Translations under genes and position numbers: made by a program | Notes under the pieces: generated by a model | What the model was told of the DNA's origin: nothing | Database searches by the model: none | Seen by the model: only the letters and a program-made list of their open reading frames with translations | Origin: Candidatus Saccharicenans sp. | GTDB lineage: Bacteria; Acidobacteriota; Aminicenantia; Aminicenantales; Saccharicenantaceae | DNA length: 64,000 nt | Reading direction: 5' to 3' | Assembly: GCA_030017715.1 (NCBI GenBank) | Contig: JASEIU010000001.1 | Location: forward strand, 589,834-653,833 | Part shown: piece after piece, positions 43,440 through 52,180 of the stretch | Position numbering within the stretch: the first letter of the stretch is position 1 | How the letters are laid out: every line of letters starts with the position of its first letter

Positions 43440-44804
43440 TTATTTCTCCTCTTCTCTCTTTTTGAACCTTTCCAGCAACTCGGTGTAGCGGTTATTTAGG
43501 TCTACCTCCCGGCCTTCGATAAAAACCTTTTCTATTCTGGTGCCGAGTTCCAGCAGGTCGCCGTCGGCCAGCACGATGTTGGCCAGCTTTCCCGGTTCCA
43601 GGCTTCCCATCAGTTTGTCAACCCCGAATATTTCAGCCGGGTAAATGGTTACCGCTTTCAGGGCTTCCAGCCGGTCGAGCCCGAAGGCCACGGCCTTGGC
43701 CGCATGGTAGGGGAGGTCTTTGGCCGCGCTGGAGCTGGAAGAAGAAAAAGCAATCTTTACTCCGGCTTTGTTCAGGAGGCCCGGGTTTAGAAAGAGCGAA
43801 TCATAACCGTCTTCCCAGACCGGCGGCAAGCCATAGAGTGAACCCATAATACAGGGAATTCCGGCCCGGCTGATTTCCTCCGCTACCTTGAAGCCCTGTT
43901 CCACCTGATAGAAAATAGCTTTGATTTTTTCTTCCTGGACGAATTTTATTACCTGAAGAATGTCCTTATCAGAATGAACCGCAAAAATGACCGGAAGCTC
44001 TCCTTTTACCACCGGCAGCAGGCAGTGGCTGGTTTCATCAAAATCAGGCCGGGGGAGCAGCAGATTTCTGGCCGCGGCCTCTCTTCTTTTTTCGTACATT
44101 CTGGATTTGTTAAAGAGCTCCTTGAGCTCAGACAGGGCCTTCTCTGTGGACACGGCCGGTTCCTGTCCGCCGATGCCCATGAAACCCCGCCGTCCGCCCC
44201 TGATGCCCGGGAGCTCCACCACCAGAGCCAGGCTCTCCCGGATGACCATTTCTCTGTTGGTCCAGCCGTCAAGTTTGACCAGGGTGCTCTGTCCGGCTAT
44301 CAGACCGCCCGAAGGAGCCACCATGGCCGCCACGATTCCGTTCGCCCGGGCAATCGGAATGTGCATCGAATCATACTTCAGAGCTTCGATGGCCTTCACC
44401 TGGGGATTCAGACGCCCTGTTTCCCGGTTGTCCACGGTGGCCGAAACTCCGCTGATTTCGACCAGTCCCAGGGAGGAGAAACTGTCGATCATCCCGGGGT
44501 AGGCGGTGAGACCACGACCGTCGATTTTCCTGAGACCGCTCGGGATTTCCAGGTTGCTGCCCAGCGCTTTGATTCTTTCTTTTTCAATCAGAATAGTTCC
44601 AGAAGGAATTTCCGGTCCTGCGACGGGAATGATTCTGACGTTCACTATTGCCATAAGGTCAGAAGCTTCTTCCTGGCTTTCCTGGTTGGAACAGAAGCTT
44701 TCGGGCAGAGGCCGGGAGATTAACTGGAGATTCAAGCCATATATTAGAAGAAATATTAATAACTGCTGTACCCTGCTCGAACTGATGATTTTCCTGACAA
44801 ACAT
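43440..44804 (-). CDS. Amidohydrolase-like protein lacking metal ligands
   Basis: 454 residues with an N-terminal hydrophobic segment (LLIFLLIYGLNLQLIS). The fold is that of the amidohydrolase superfamily (an IIPVAGPEIPSGTILIEKERI strand, then AYPGMIDSF). The metal HxH is replaced by DSFSSLG, the barrel histidine positions read VHSDKD and YQVEQG, and the final Asp strand reads IAFSSSSSS. It is probably a pseudoenzyme or a structural partner of the intact paralogue just upstream. ATG 44804 has AAAGGAGGGAAT upstream, and starts one base after the previous stop. Confidence 0.85.
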   Translation of the reverse strand: MFVRKIISSSRVQQLLIFLLIYGLNLQLISRPLPESFCSNQESQEEASDLMAIVNVRIIPVAGPEIPSGTILIEKERIKALGSNLEIPSGLRKIDGRGLTAYPGMIDSFSSLGLVEISGVSATVDNRETGRLNPQVKAIEALKYDSMHIPIARANGIVAAMVAPSGGLIAGQSTLVKLDGWTNREMVIRESLALVVELPGIRGGRRGFMGIGGQEPAVSTEKALSELKELFNKSRMYEKRREAAARNLLLPRPDFDETSHCLLPVVKGELPVIFAVHSDKDILQVIKFVQEEKIKAIFYQVEQGFKVAEEISRAGIPCIMGSLYGLPPVWEDGYDSLFLNPGLLNKAGVKIAFSSSSSSAAKDLPYHAAKAVAFGLDRLEALKAVTIYPAEIFGVDKLMGSLEPGKLANIVLADGDLLELGTRIEKVFIEGREVDLNNRYTELLERFKKREEEK

Positions 44805-44805
44805 T

Positions 44806-46116
44806 TCAATTCCCTCCTTTCCTGGCGGCAGCTTCTTCTCTATTCTTAAGTATCTGCTGCCGGTCGAAGTAAACATCTCCTTCAATGATGGTCATCTCGC
44901 AGCGGGTGTAGGCGCTCATCGGGTGTTGGTCAAAAAGGGCCAGGTCAGCCTGTTTTCCGACTTCGATGCTGCCGACCAGATGGTCGACGCCCAGTTGTCT
45001 GGCGGCATTTATGGTTATCATTTTCAGGGCTTCATCCTGGGTCAAACCGTATTTGACCGCTTTTCCGGCTTCGTTGAACAGACGGCGGACCCTTTCTGAG
45101 CTGTCGGAATTAATGGAAACCAGGATTCCCCTCCGAGTGCAGTAGGCGGCGTTATAGGCAATTCCTTCGGCTGCTTCCATCTTGTAAGCCCAGCTGTCGA
45201 TGAAGACCGATATCCCCACACCGGCCGCCAGCAGTTCGTCGGTTATTTTATAAGCTTCCCAGGCATGCTCCAGGGCAGCCACCTTAAAACCGAATTCCTT
45301 AGCCAGTCTCAGGAACTCCACCATTTCAGTCGCTACATAGGCATGGGTACGAGCATAGAGCTTACCGCGGAGCAGGTCAGCCAGAGTTTCCAGCCGCAGG
45401 TCTTTCCTCGGCGGCAGCAGGTTCCGCGGGGGATTCTTCGAATTTTTCAGTTTCTCATATCTTTCCCACTGAGTCATGTAGTCTTTAGCCCGTAAAAGTT
45501 CCCGACGGATGATGGCGTTGGCTCCCATTCTGGTGGCCGGATACCGCTGCGGCCTTCCCGGCAGAAGCACCCGGTTGGATTGTTTGACGTTTTCGCCGAG
45601 AGCAAATTTAAGCGTCGGAAAGGCCTCTTTAACCACCAGTTTTTCCGATGGCTGTCCCCATTTGAGCTTCAGAACGACGTTGACTCCGCCGATGACATTG
45701 GCGCTGCCGTGCATGGTATGGACCATGGTCACACCTCCGGTCAGGGCCGTAAAAATGGCCGGGTCGTCAGCGTTTATAACGTCAGCCATTCTAACTTCGG
45801 GAGTAATGGCGTCGGTTCCTTCGTTGGTGCCCGACAGAGCCAGGTGGGTGTGGGTATCGATAATGCCCGGTATCAGATATTTCCCTGAAGCCTCTATAAC
45901 TCTGGCTCCCGCCGGCGCCGACAGGTTTTTGCCAATCTGTTTGATGATTCCGTCGATGATCAGTACCTCACCGCCCGGGATGGGTGGCCCGCTGACAGGC
46001 AGAATGGTGGCATTTTTTATTAGCAGGTTTCCGGCAGCCAGCAGGTAGCTTTCTGGGGCCAGCAGTGCCAGAACGAAAATTATGAATAAGATTGTTCTGG
46101 AGATGACGACTTTCAT
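44806..46116 (-). CDS. Exported amidohydrolase, intact metal site
   Basis: 436 residues with a signal peptide (FIIFVLALLAPESYLLAAG). Metal motifs look complete: PGIIDTHTHLALSG, the barrel ALEHAWEA and the final LVSINSDSSE. It may hydrolyse a peptide-like or cyclic amide outside the cytoplasm; the substrate is unknown. It overlaps the preceding gene by 4 nt. GAGGAGAAAGG precedes its ATG. Among the three paralogues here it is the only one I expect to be active. Confidence 0.9.
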   Translation of the reverse strand: MKVVISRTILFIIFVLALLAPESYLLAAGNLLIKNATILPVSGPPIPGGEVLIIDGIIKQIGKNLSAPAGARVIEASGKYLIPGIIDTHTHLALSGTNEGTDAITPEVRMADVINADDPAIFTALTGGVTMVHTMHGSANVIGGVNVVLKLKWGQPSEKLVVKEAFPTLKFALGENVKQSNRVLLPGRPQRYPATRMGANAIIRRELLRAKDYMTQWERYEKLKNSKNPPRNLLPPRKDLRLETLADLLRGKLYARTHAYVATEMVEFLRLAKEFGFKVAALEHAWEAYKITDELLAAGVGISVFIDSWAYKMEAAEGIAYNAAYCTRRGILVSINSDSSERVRRLFNEAGKAVKYGLTQDEALKMITINAARQLGVDHLVGSIEVGKQADLALFDQHPMSAYTRCEMTIIEGDVYFDRQQILKNREEAAARKGGN

Positions 46117-47453
46117 TGGCCTTTCTCCTCATAATTAAAGAGAATTCCATCGACCAGGACTTTGATTACCTTTGTTTTCTCGTCAAACAGGTCGCCCCTG
46201 GTAAGAATCAGGTTGGCAATCTTACCCATTTCCAGGGTGCCCAGCTGCCTCTCGAGTCCAAGTATCCTGGCCGGCTCCACGGTCAGGGCTTTGAGAGCGG
46301 CTTCGGGGGACAGGCCGGCTTTAATGGCTGCCTGGATATTTTTTCTGAAACTCGATTCTGACAGCCCGAAGCCGGTCAGGGCAAAGGTTATGTTTTCTTT
46401 TTGCAGATGGGCAGCATTGGCCGGGAAGACCTCAGCTTCAGCCTTTTTTCTGACTGCCTCTCCCTGCTGGCTGTAGATGCTGGCGGTGGCCGGTCGGAAA
46501 TCCACAGTCACCAGAAGCGGGACCCCGGCCCCTTTCAGATGGTCCGCCACTCTCCAGGCTTCATTGCAGCCGGTCAGAACACCCTTGAGCTTGAATTCCT
46601 CAATCAATCTGAGAGCTCTCTTGATGTCTTCCTGGTTGTTGCACTGGAAGACCACCGGTTTTTTATCGACCACAAAGGGAATCAGGGCCTCCAGAAAATG
46701 GTCATACTCCGGCCTCTTGAGGAAAACAGGAGAGGACAGGTATTTTTTCTTGTGAAGGTCATAATGAAGAGTGTCATAAAATTTCTGCCGGATAAAAGCC
46801 ACCGTGCCCATGAGACTCGATGGGTAGATTCCCCTTTCAGTGGTAAAATTGATATGCAGGGCCCAGGGCTGTTTGAGCACCATCTGATTGGGCTGGTCGC
46901 TGTTCAGATTGAGGACGACACTCTGGCCCTGAAAGATGCCGCGGCCGGGAGCTATGACCACGGTGGTAACGCCGATTTTATGCCAGGATTCAAGAGTTTG
47001 TTTTTTGGGTTTTAATTCTTTGAAGATTTGAAGCTCCGGAAATTCCTGCGGCTCTGAGAGCTGGGAAAAGGAGCTCAGAAACTCATCCGGGGTCTGAGGC
47101 TGTTCCTGCTGTTTTATTTCCAGGAAAAGGTTGGTATGAGCGGAAATCAAACCGGGATAGGCCGTCAACCCGCCGGCTTCAATAATTTCAGCATCTTCCG
47201 GAATTTTTATCTTCTCCGCATATCCCAGGGCTTCGATCAATCCGTCCCGGATGATGATGGTTCCTTTTTCTACGGGTGGTCCGGATACCGGGAAAATCTT
47301 ACAGTTGACCAGAGCATAAGCCGGACCGACTTCCTCACCCGCTCCCGGGCTGCTGGTACTGAGAATCATAAAAAGAAGAATTGCAACAGCCTGGAGCAGA
47401 AAAACCTTCCGACTGCCAGAAACAAGATTTAATTTCCCTATCCTTTTTTTCAT
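46113..47453 (-). CDS. Amidohydrolase-like protein with degenerate metal site
   Basis: 446 residues, first gene of the operon, with an N-terminal hydrophobic segment (LLQAVAILLFMILSTSSPG). The HxH motif reads SAHTNLFLE (H-x-N), the barrel position reads FQCNN and TGCNEAW, and the final strand reads ALTGFGL without the aspartate. It probably lacks the usual binuclear metal site. It resembles the gene two positions downstream in its losses. GGAAGGAGG precedes its ATG. It may scaffold the active paralogue. Confidence 0.85.
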   Translation of the reverse strand: MKKRIGKLNLVSGSRKVFLLQAVAILLFMILSTSSPGAGEEVGPAYALVNCKIFPVSGPPVEKGTIIIRDGLIEALGYAEKIKIPEDAEIIEAGGLTAYPGLISAHTNLFLEIKQQEQPQTPDEFLSSFSQLSEPQEFPELQIFKELKPKKQTLESWHKIGVTTVVIAPGRGIFQGQSVVLNLNSDQPNQMVLKQPWALHINFTTERGIYPSSLMGTVAFIRQKFYDTLHYDLHKKKYLSSPVFLKRPEYDHFLEALIPFVVDKKPVVFQCNNQEDIKRALRLIEEFKLKGVLTGCNEAWRVADHLKGAGVPLLVTVDFRPATASIYSQQGEAVRKKAEAEVFPANAAHLQKENITFALTGFGLSESSFRKNIQAAIKAGLSPEAALKALTVEPARILGLERQLGTLEMGKIANLILTRGDLFDEKTKVIKVLVDGILFNYEEKGQ

Positions 47454-47465
47454 GGGCCTCCTTCC

Positions 47466-47507
47466 GCAGATAATTCCTGTTTGATAAAAATCAGGTTTTT
47501 TATCTGC
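47466..47507 (-). promoter_or_regulatory. Nested leader hairpin ahead of the amidohydrolase operon
   Basis: On the minus strand GCAGATAA pairs with TTATCTGC over 8 bp, and CCTG pairs with CAGG inside. The outer stem's 3' arm ends directly against GGAAGGAGG, the ribosome-binding site of the first gene. This geometry could affect ribosome access. Confidence 0.35.
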
Positions 47508-47671
47508 CTTATGTTCTTTGGAATCGCCGGCAATTTTGAGATGCCTATCGGCTGGACGGTGATGGCTGAGCCTGATATTTGAGAACTGGATATTGATGAC
47601 CGAGCCGAAACGTTAATTCTGATTTGTTCTTCCAAAGTATCAGCCAGGATGTAAAATCATTTAGAAAAAAT

Positions 47672-47699
47672 ATCTTATATCTGGCGCTGTTTATGTCAA
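47672..47699 (-). promoter_or_regulatory. Promoter for the amidohydrolase operon
   Basis: Minus strand perfect TTGACA, 16-nt spacer, TAAGAT (4 of 6). The spacer is one base short of ideal. Confidence 0.45.
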
Positions 47700-47952
47700 T
47701 AAAAATTTTCAATCTCATTATTGTGGCCCTGTGGCGGGTAAGATTTAGAGACCGGGAAGCAGGTCAGTTTTTGTGATTGGTGGCCATGATTCCGGGCTGC
47801 TGACCTGGTGGATCTCATCCAGCCTGCAGCTCATGGGATTCCCTGAGGGGCGATCGGTGAGTGAGGAGATGAAGATAAGGCGCCATGACGGGACTCACTT
47901 TCCAATCTGAGCTATCATGAGAACGCAGAAACTGGCAAGTGAAGGACTTCTC

Positions 47953-47981
47953 TTGTGTTAATTTCAGATATGTATTAAAAT
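47953..47981 (+). promoter_or_regulatory. Promoter for the barrel gene at 48033
   Basis: TTGTGT, 17 nt, TAAAAT. The -35 is weak (3 of 6), the -10 good. Confidence 0.4.
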
Positions 47982-48032
47982 CAACGACTAAACGAATGCT
48001 GGGAAAAAAGATGGTTAAGTAAGGAGTTTATC

Positions 48033-48488
48033 ATGAAAAAGATAGTCATCCTGTCGGTTTTGTTTTTGGTTCTGATGCTGGCTGTGCCTGGTGAAGCCCA
48101 GCAGAAGAAATTCGGTCTGGGCATAATTCTTGGCGAGCCCACCGGCATTATTGCTAAATACTGGACGAGCAAAACCACTGCCTTTGATGTAGCCGGTTCC
48201 TGGTCTTTCGCTGGAGAAGATTCGCTGCATCTTCATGCCGATTACCTGTTTCACAGCTTCAATGTCTTTAAGACGGATAAAGGCCAGCTGCCGTTATATT
48301 ACGGGATCGGGGCCAGGTTAAGCCTCCAGGATAAAACCAGGTTCGGCATCCGGATTCCGGTTGGCCTGAGCTATATGTTTGAGAAAACTCCGATCGATAT
48401 CTTTGTGGAAATTGGGCCGGTCATGGATGTTATACCGGAAACCAAACTGCAGGTTCTTGGCTTCATCGGTTTCAGGTATTATTTTTAG
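48033..48488 (+). CDS. Small exported beta-barrel protein
   Basis: 151 residues. Signal peptide (ILSVLFLVLMLAVPGEAQ). The mature protein alternates polar and hydrophobic residues in strands (FGLGIILGEPTGIIAKYW, PLYYGIGARLSL, LGFIGFRYYF) and ends in Phe, a hallmark of outer-membrane barrels recognised by BAM. The size fits an eight-stranded barrel. AAGGAG lies 9 nt upstream. It resembles short conserved OmpW/DUF3996-like proteins, but I give no family name with confidence. Confidence 0.65.
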   Translation: MKKIVILSVLFLVLMLAVPGEAQQKKFGLGIILGEPTGIIAKYWTSKTTAFDVAGSWSFAGEDSLHLHADYLFHSFNVFKTDKGQLPLYYGIGARLSLQDKTRFGIRIPVGLSYMFEKTPIDIFVEIGPVMDVIPETKLQVLGFIGFRYYF

Positions 48489-48859
48489 CCGGCCGTTCAA
48501 TTATTCTATCCGGGGCCAGGCTTAGAATTAGCTGCAGTTTTTTTCTTCTAATTTCTTCGTTTTCAGCATTAAAGTGAAAAAGGGATAAGTAATACTTTTC
48601 TGCTGACCGTTGAGCGGTTGGTTCGATTCAAATAGTCGTGCCAATCTTAACTCCGATCACTTCCCTCGAGCTGGCAAATTTTCTGGAATTATCAATCTTC
48701 TTCTTTCTCCGCGATGAACATGATCAACAATTTAAGAGCCCAACAAACTGGATCCAGAAGAAAAATGGGGCTGTCAAGAATTGAAATGAAAACAGTAGAA
48801 ATAAGGATAAAAATGTATAAAATCTAAAAGATGCTCTGTAAATTTCAGGGAGTTGTCAG
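48489..48859. other. Non-coding stretch upstream of the Fe-S reductase gene
   Basis: 371 nt with no gene I can support. It is AT-rich towards its right end, with TATAAA-like sequence near 48815 that may serve the gene at 48860. No clear terminator or -35 box was seen. Confidence 0.45.
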
Positions 48860-50899
48860 ATGCTGACGCTGGTTGAAAAAATCGTCCTGGCCGTTCTGGT
48901 AATGTCGACCTTTGTTTTGTTCTTTTATCCGGTTGTCAGGCGGGTCCTGATCCTGGCCCGCCTGCAACCTGAAGCCCGGTTTGATTCTCTTCTTGGTAGA
49001 TTCTTTTACACCGTTTCCAGGGTCTTTCTCCAGCTTTGCACCCTGAAAAATGAAAGACCCTGGACCGGGGCAGCTCATGTTCTGATTTTCTATGGAGCCC
49101 TGGCCTTCGACACCATGACCGTCAACCATGTTATCGAGGGTTACGTTGACGGCTTTTATCTTTTCGGTCAATCCTGGCCCGGCCGTCTTTTCTCGGCCTC
49201 GGTTGACCTGTTTTCGCTCACCGTGCTGGCCGGAGTGGTATTTTTTGCGGTCAGAAGATTTCTGGTCAAACCCCGGGCCTATGATACCGGCGCCGGGGAT
49301 TCGGCCCTGATCTATCTTTTTATTTTTCTGGCCGTAACCACCTTCCTGCTCTTCAATATGTTTTCTCTGGCCCTTCATCCTGGCGGCCGGACCTGGGCTG
49401 TTTTGAGCCGGTTTCTGGCCGGGAAGCTGCTGCCGGAATCGATCTCCGTTTCGGCCCTGAAACAGAACCTGAAACTTGCCTACTGGCTTCATGCCCTGGC
49501 GGTTTTCTCGTTCATTTCCTATGTGCCGCATTCCAAGTATTTTCATCTTTTTGCCGGGCCGGTGAACCTTTTTTTCCGAAAAAGAAGGTCCCCGGGCCAG
49601 ATGCTTCCGCTTGACCTGGAAACAGCCGAGAATTTCGGGGCCGAAAAAGTCGTTGATTTCAGCTGGAAGGATGGGCTGGATGCCATGGCCTGCGTCGAAT
49701 GCGGTCGCTGCCAGGATGTCTGTCCGGCCTTTCAGAGCGGCCAGATTCTATCGCCCAAAATGGTCATCCTTAATCTGGAGAAACATCTGCTGGCAGAGCA
49801 TAAGAACATCATAAGAAACGGGAGAGAAAAATTGCCGGCCCTCGTCCCGCGGGTGTTCAGCGAAGAAGAGATCTGGGCCTGCACCACCTGCGGGGCCTGC
49901 CTTCATGTTTGCCCCTTTGATATAGAGCATCCTGATAAACTCCTGAGTCTTCGTCAGAATCTGGTGCTGGCTCAGGGCAGGTTTCCGGCTGAACTGCGTG
50001 GTTTCTTTCATAATCTCGAGACCTACGGGAATCCCTGGGGGCTGCCGCCGGCCAAAAGGGCGGAAGTGGCTTCGGAGCTTGGAGTGAAAACGCTGGCGGA
50101 AAATCCCCAGGCCGAGTATTTGCTCTGGCTGGGTTGTTTCGGCTCCTTTGATGACCGGGGCCGGAAAATTGCTGAAGCCATGGTCAGGATCATGAAGGCG
50201 GCCGCCCTGAGCTTTGCCGTTCTGGGGGCCGAGGAGCGCTGCTGCGGCGATTCAGCCAGACGTCTGGGTAACGAGTATTTATTTCAGACTCTCGCTCTGA
50301 ATAATCTGAAGGTTCTGGCCAGCTATAACCCGAAAGGGCTGATCACTTTCTGTCCGCATGGGTACAATGTTTTTAAGAATGATTATCCAGCTCTGCTACC
50401 TGTTCTGGACGCTCTGAGCCAGGAAGAGAAAACAAAAATCAAGTCCATCAGGGTGATTTCTCACCTGGAACTCCTGGCCGACCTGATCGGCCGGAAAAGG
50501 CTGGCTCTGATAAAACCAGAGAATGAAGGTCGGGTCAGTTTTTGCACCATTCATGATTCCTGCTATTACGGACGTCATAACGGGCTTCTGGATCAGCCAA
50601 GACAGATTTTAAGAGCAGTGCTGGGTGGGGGGCTGCGGGAGCTAAGAAACTCTGGGGAACACAGCTTCTGCTGCGGGGCCGGCGGCGGCCTGATGTGGAC
50701 CGAACAGAAAGCCGGAAAACGAGTTAACCACGTTCGGTGTAAAGAGATAATAGAGAGCGGCAGCCGTCTGGTTGCCACCTCCTGTCCGTTCTGCCTGACC
50801 ATGCTTCAGGACGGGCTGGGCGATAAAGGAGCCGACGAGTTCAGGGTGTTGGACCTGGCTGAGATTGTGTCCGCGGCGCTTCGAGAAACTCAGCCCTGA
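48860..50899 (+). CDS. Membrane heterodisulfide-reductase-like Fe-S protein
   Basis: 679 residues. The N-terminal 240 residues contain about five transmembrane segments of the nitrate-reductase-gamma/cytochrome-b type, with candidate haem histidines such as those in VNHVIEG, ALHPGG and YWLHALA. Next are two [4Fe-4S] motifs, CVECGRCQDVCP and CTTCGACLHVCP. The C-terminal half has two CCG domains with ERCCGD, FCPHGY, HSFCCGAGGG and SCPFC. Such proteins pass electrons between a quinone pool and a soluble partner, often electron-transfer flavoprotein. No etf gene is nearby. ATG 48860 follows AGGGAG. Confidence 0.87.
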   Translation: MLTLVEKIVLAVLVMSTFVLFFYPVVRRVLILARLQPEARFDSLLGRFFYTVSRVFLQLCTLKNERPWTGAAHVLIFYGALAFDTMTVNHVIEGYVDGFYLFGQSWPGRLFSASVDLFSLTVLAGVVFFAVRRFLVKPRAYDTGAGDSALIYLFIFLAVTTFLLFNMFSLALHPGGRTWAVLSRFLAGKLLPESISVSALKQNLKLAYWLHALAVFSFISYVPHSKYFHLFAGPVNLFFRKRRSPGQMLPLDLETAENFGAEKVVDFSWKDGLDAMACVECGRCQDVCPAFQSGQILSPKMVILNLEKHLLAEHKNIIRNGREKLPALVPRVFSEEEIWACTTCGACLHVCPFDIEHPDKLLSLRQNLVLAQGRFPAELRGFFHNLETYGNPWGLPPAKRAEVASELGVKTLAENPQAEYLLWLGCFGSFDDRGRKIAEAMVRIMKAAALSFAVLGAEERCCGDSARRLGNEYLFQTLALNNLKVLASYNPKGLITFCPHGYNVFKNDYPALLPVLDALSQEEKTKIKSIRVISHLELLADLIGRKRLALIKPENEGRVSFCTIHDSCYYGRHNGLLDQPRQILRAVLGGGLRELRNSGEHSFCCGAGGGLMWTEQKAGKRVNHVRCKEIIESGSRLVATSCPFCLTMLQDGLGDKGADEFRVLDLAEIVSAALRETQP

Positions 50900-51146
50900 C
50901 CGACGGCCCGGACGGTCGGTTAAATAATCAACCGGAGAAAAGAAAAAAAGACTGCCGTTTGATTATCTATGCGTCCCGCCGCCCGAAATGAACTCTTCTT
51001 ATGAAATCTGTCGGTGACTGACGGCTCCCGGCCAGAGTCGGCCGGGAGATGGGACTGAGGGGCAAAGCCTGCCGGTCCTGAAAAGGCAACCGCAGTTGAT
51101 TATTCGGCCGCCGGAAATTTCAGGACCGGTTGGTCTTCCAGTTTCC

Positions 51147-51175
51147 TTGCCATCTTCCCTAAAATCGGCTATAAA
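51147..51175 (+). promoter_or_regulatory. Promoter for tRNA-Arg(CCG)
   Basis: TTGCCA, 17 nt, TATAAA. The predicted start at about 51182 is only 3 nt from the mature tRNA 5' end. Confidence 0.6.
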
Positions 51176-51184
51176 TAAAACAGT

Positions 51185-51258
51185 GCGCCTGTAGCTCAGT
51201 TGGATAGAGCGACGGACTCCGGATCCGTAGGTCGCGCGTTCGAATCGCGCCAGGCGTA
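51185..51258 (+). tRNA. tRNA-Arg, anticodon CCG
   Basis: 74-nt cloverleaf. The acceptor GCGCCTG pairs with CAGGCGT (terminal G1-U72), discriminator A. The anticodon stem is ACGGA/TCCGT with loop CTCCGGA, so bases 34-36 are CCG (reads CGG). The T-arm GCGCG-TTCGAAT-CGCGC is perfect. No encoded CCA. The next gene begins 16 nt after it. Confidence 0.94.
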
Positions 51259-51274
51259 CTCTTTTCATTGAGTC

Positions 51275-52180
51275 ATGCGGACGGAAGAAAAGAGCCTGTC
51301 TATAAAGAGGGCCTTCACTTTTTTTCGCCGGTTGCTGCTTCTGGCGCTCCTGTGCTCTTTATTATCAGGCGAAAATTCAGACGCGAAGACTCTGGCCGGA
51401 GAGAGCCTGAACCCAGCCTTAAATCAAGCCCTGCCTGGCAGCCAGCATGATTTTTATTTTTCTATTTTATCATCTCGAGCTTCTCTGGCTCCGGTTCCTT
51501 TGCCGGCCAATCATCTGACTCAGGCTTCGGGAAGGGCGTTTTTCTCTTCCGGTAACGCCCGGGAAGGCTTCTACCGGGTTTTGAGGGTAGTAGACGGCGA
51601 CAGTCTGGAAATTGAGGGAGTGGGTGAGGTGCGTCTGATTGGAGTTGATACTCCCGAACTTTATCATCCGCTGAAACCCATTCAGTACTACGCGCAGGAA
51701 GCTTCGAATTTCGTCAGGCAGCTGGTCAGCGGTTCTCGAGTCCGACTGGAATATGACCGGGAGAAATTTGATAAATACGGCCGGACGTTAGCCTACGTTT
51801 ATCTGGAAGACGGACGCTGCCTGAACGAGGAGATCATAAAGAATGGATATGGCTTTGCTCTAACCCGCTTTCCGTTCAAAAATCTGAAGAAATACCGTCA
51901 GCTTGAAGCTCAGGCCCGGAAGGAAGGCCTGGGTTTATGGGGGAATCAGGGCCTGGACGAGTTTTGCTGGATCCTGTCTCAAGCAGCCGTTCCCTATGAA
52001 ATTTTCGAAATGGCCAATAATTGGTGGGCGATCAGGTATAAAGATTTTGTCCGTCTGCGACTGACGGCTGAGGAATTGCAGAGGGAGCTAATTAATTTGC
52101 GGCAGTGGACGAATGAATTTTCGCCTTCCGACCTGGAAAAGATGTTGCTGAACAACGGCTGGTTGAAGGTGGACAGGTGA
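51275..52180 (+). CDS. Exported thermonuclease-family (SNase) protein
   Basis: 301 residues. A hydrophobic N-terminus (RRLLLLALLCSLLSG) suggests export. About 95 residues of extension precede the staphylococcal-nuclease fold. The nuclease has VVDGDSLEI, VRLIGVDTPEL and KFDKYGRTLAYVY, which hold the acidic metal ligands and the two catalytic arginines, so it should be active on DNA/RNA with calcium. The C-terminal 90 residues are an extra helical region. It starts 16 nt after tRNA-Arg with no clear Shine-Dalgarno; it may share the tRNA's transcript. It overlaps the next gene as GTGA. Confidence 0.87.
   Translation: MRTEEKSLSIKRAFTFFRRLLLLALLCSLLSGENSDAKTLAGESLNPALNQALPGSQHDFYFSILSSRASLAPVPLPANHLTQASGRAFFSSGNAREGFYRVLRVVDGDSLEIEGVGEVRLIGVDTPELYHPLKPIQYYAQEASNFVRQLVSGSRVRLEYDREKFDKYGRTLAYVYLEDGRCLNEEIIKNGYGFALTRFPFKNLKKYRQLEAQARKEGLGLWGNQGLDEFCWILSQAAVPYEIFEMANNWWAIRYKDFVRLRLTAEELQRELINLRQWTNEFSPSDLEKMLLNNGWLKVDR

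Larger units (their letters stand above)
47454..48032. other. Non-coding region with amidohydrolase-operon leader
   Basis: 579 nt between divergent genes. On the minus strand a promoter at 47672-47699 implies a leader of about 210 nt before the first amidohydrolase gene. A nested hairpin at 47466-47507 sits directly ahead of the ribosome-binding site. A 61-codon TTG frame (47450-47635, minus) spans the leader but has no ribosome-binding site. On the plus strand a promoter at 47953-47981 serves the small barrel gene. Confidence 0.5.

Noticed and set aside
47450-47635. 61-codon minus-strand frame with TTG start, overlapping the amidohydrolase ATG as ATGA
   Set aside because: No ribosome-binding site, a weak start codon and no recognisable sequence. 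It may be a leader peptide but I cannot support it.
50904-50932. Inverted repeat ACCGAC...GTCGGT after the Fe-S reductase gene
   Set aside because: The stem is followed by AT-rich sequence without a T run, so it is not a convincing terminator.
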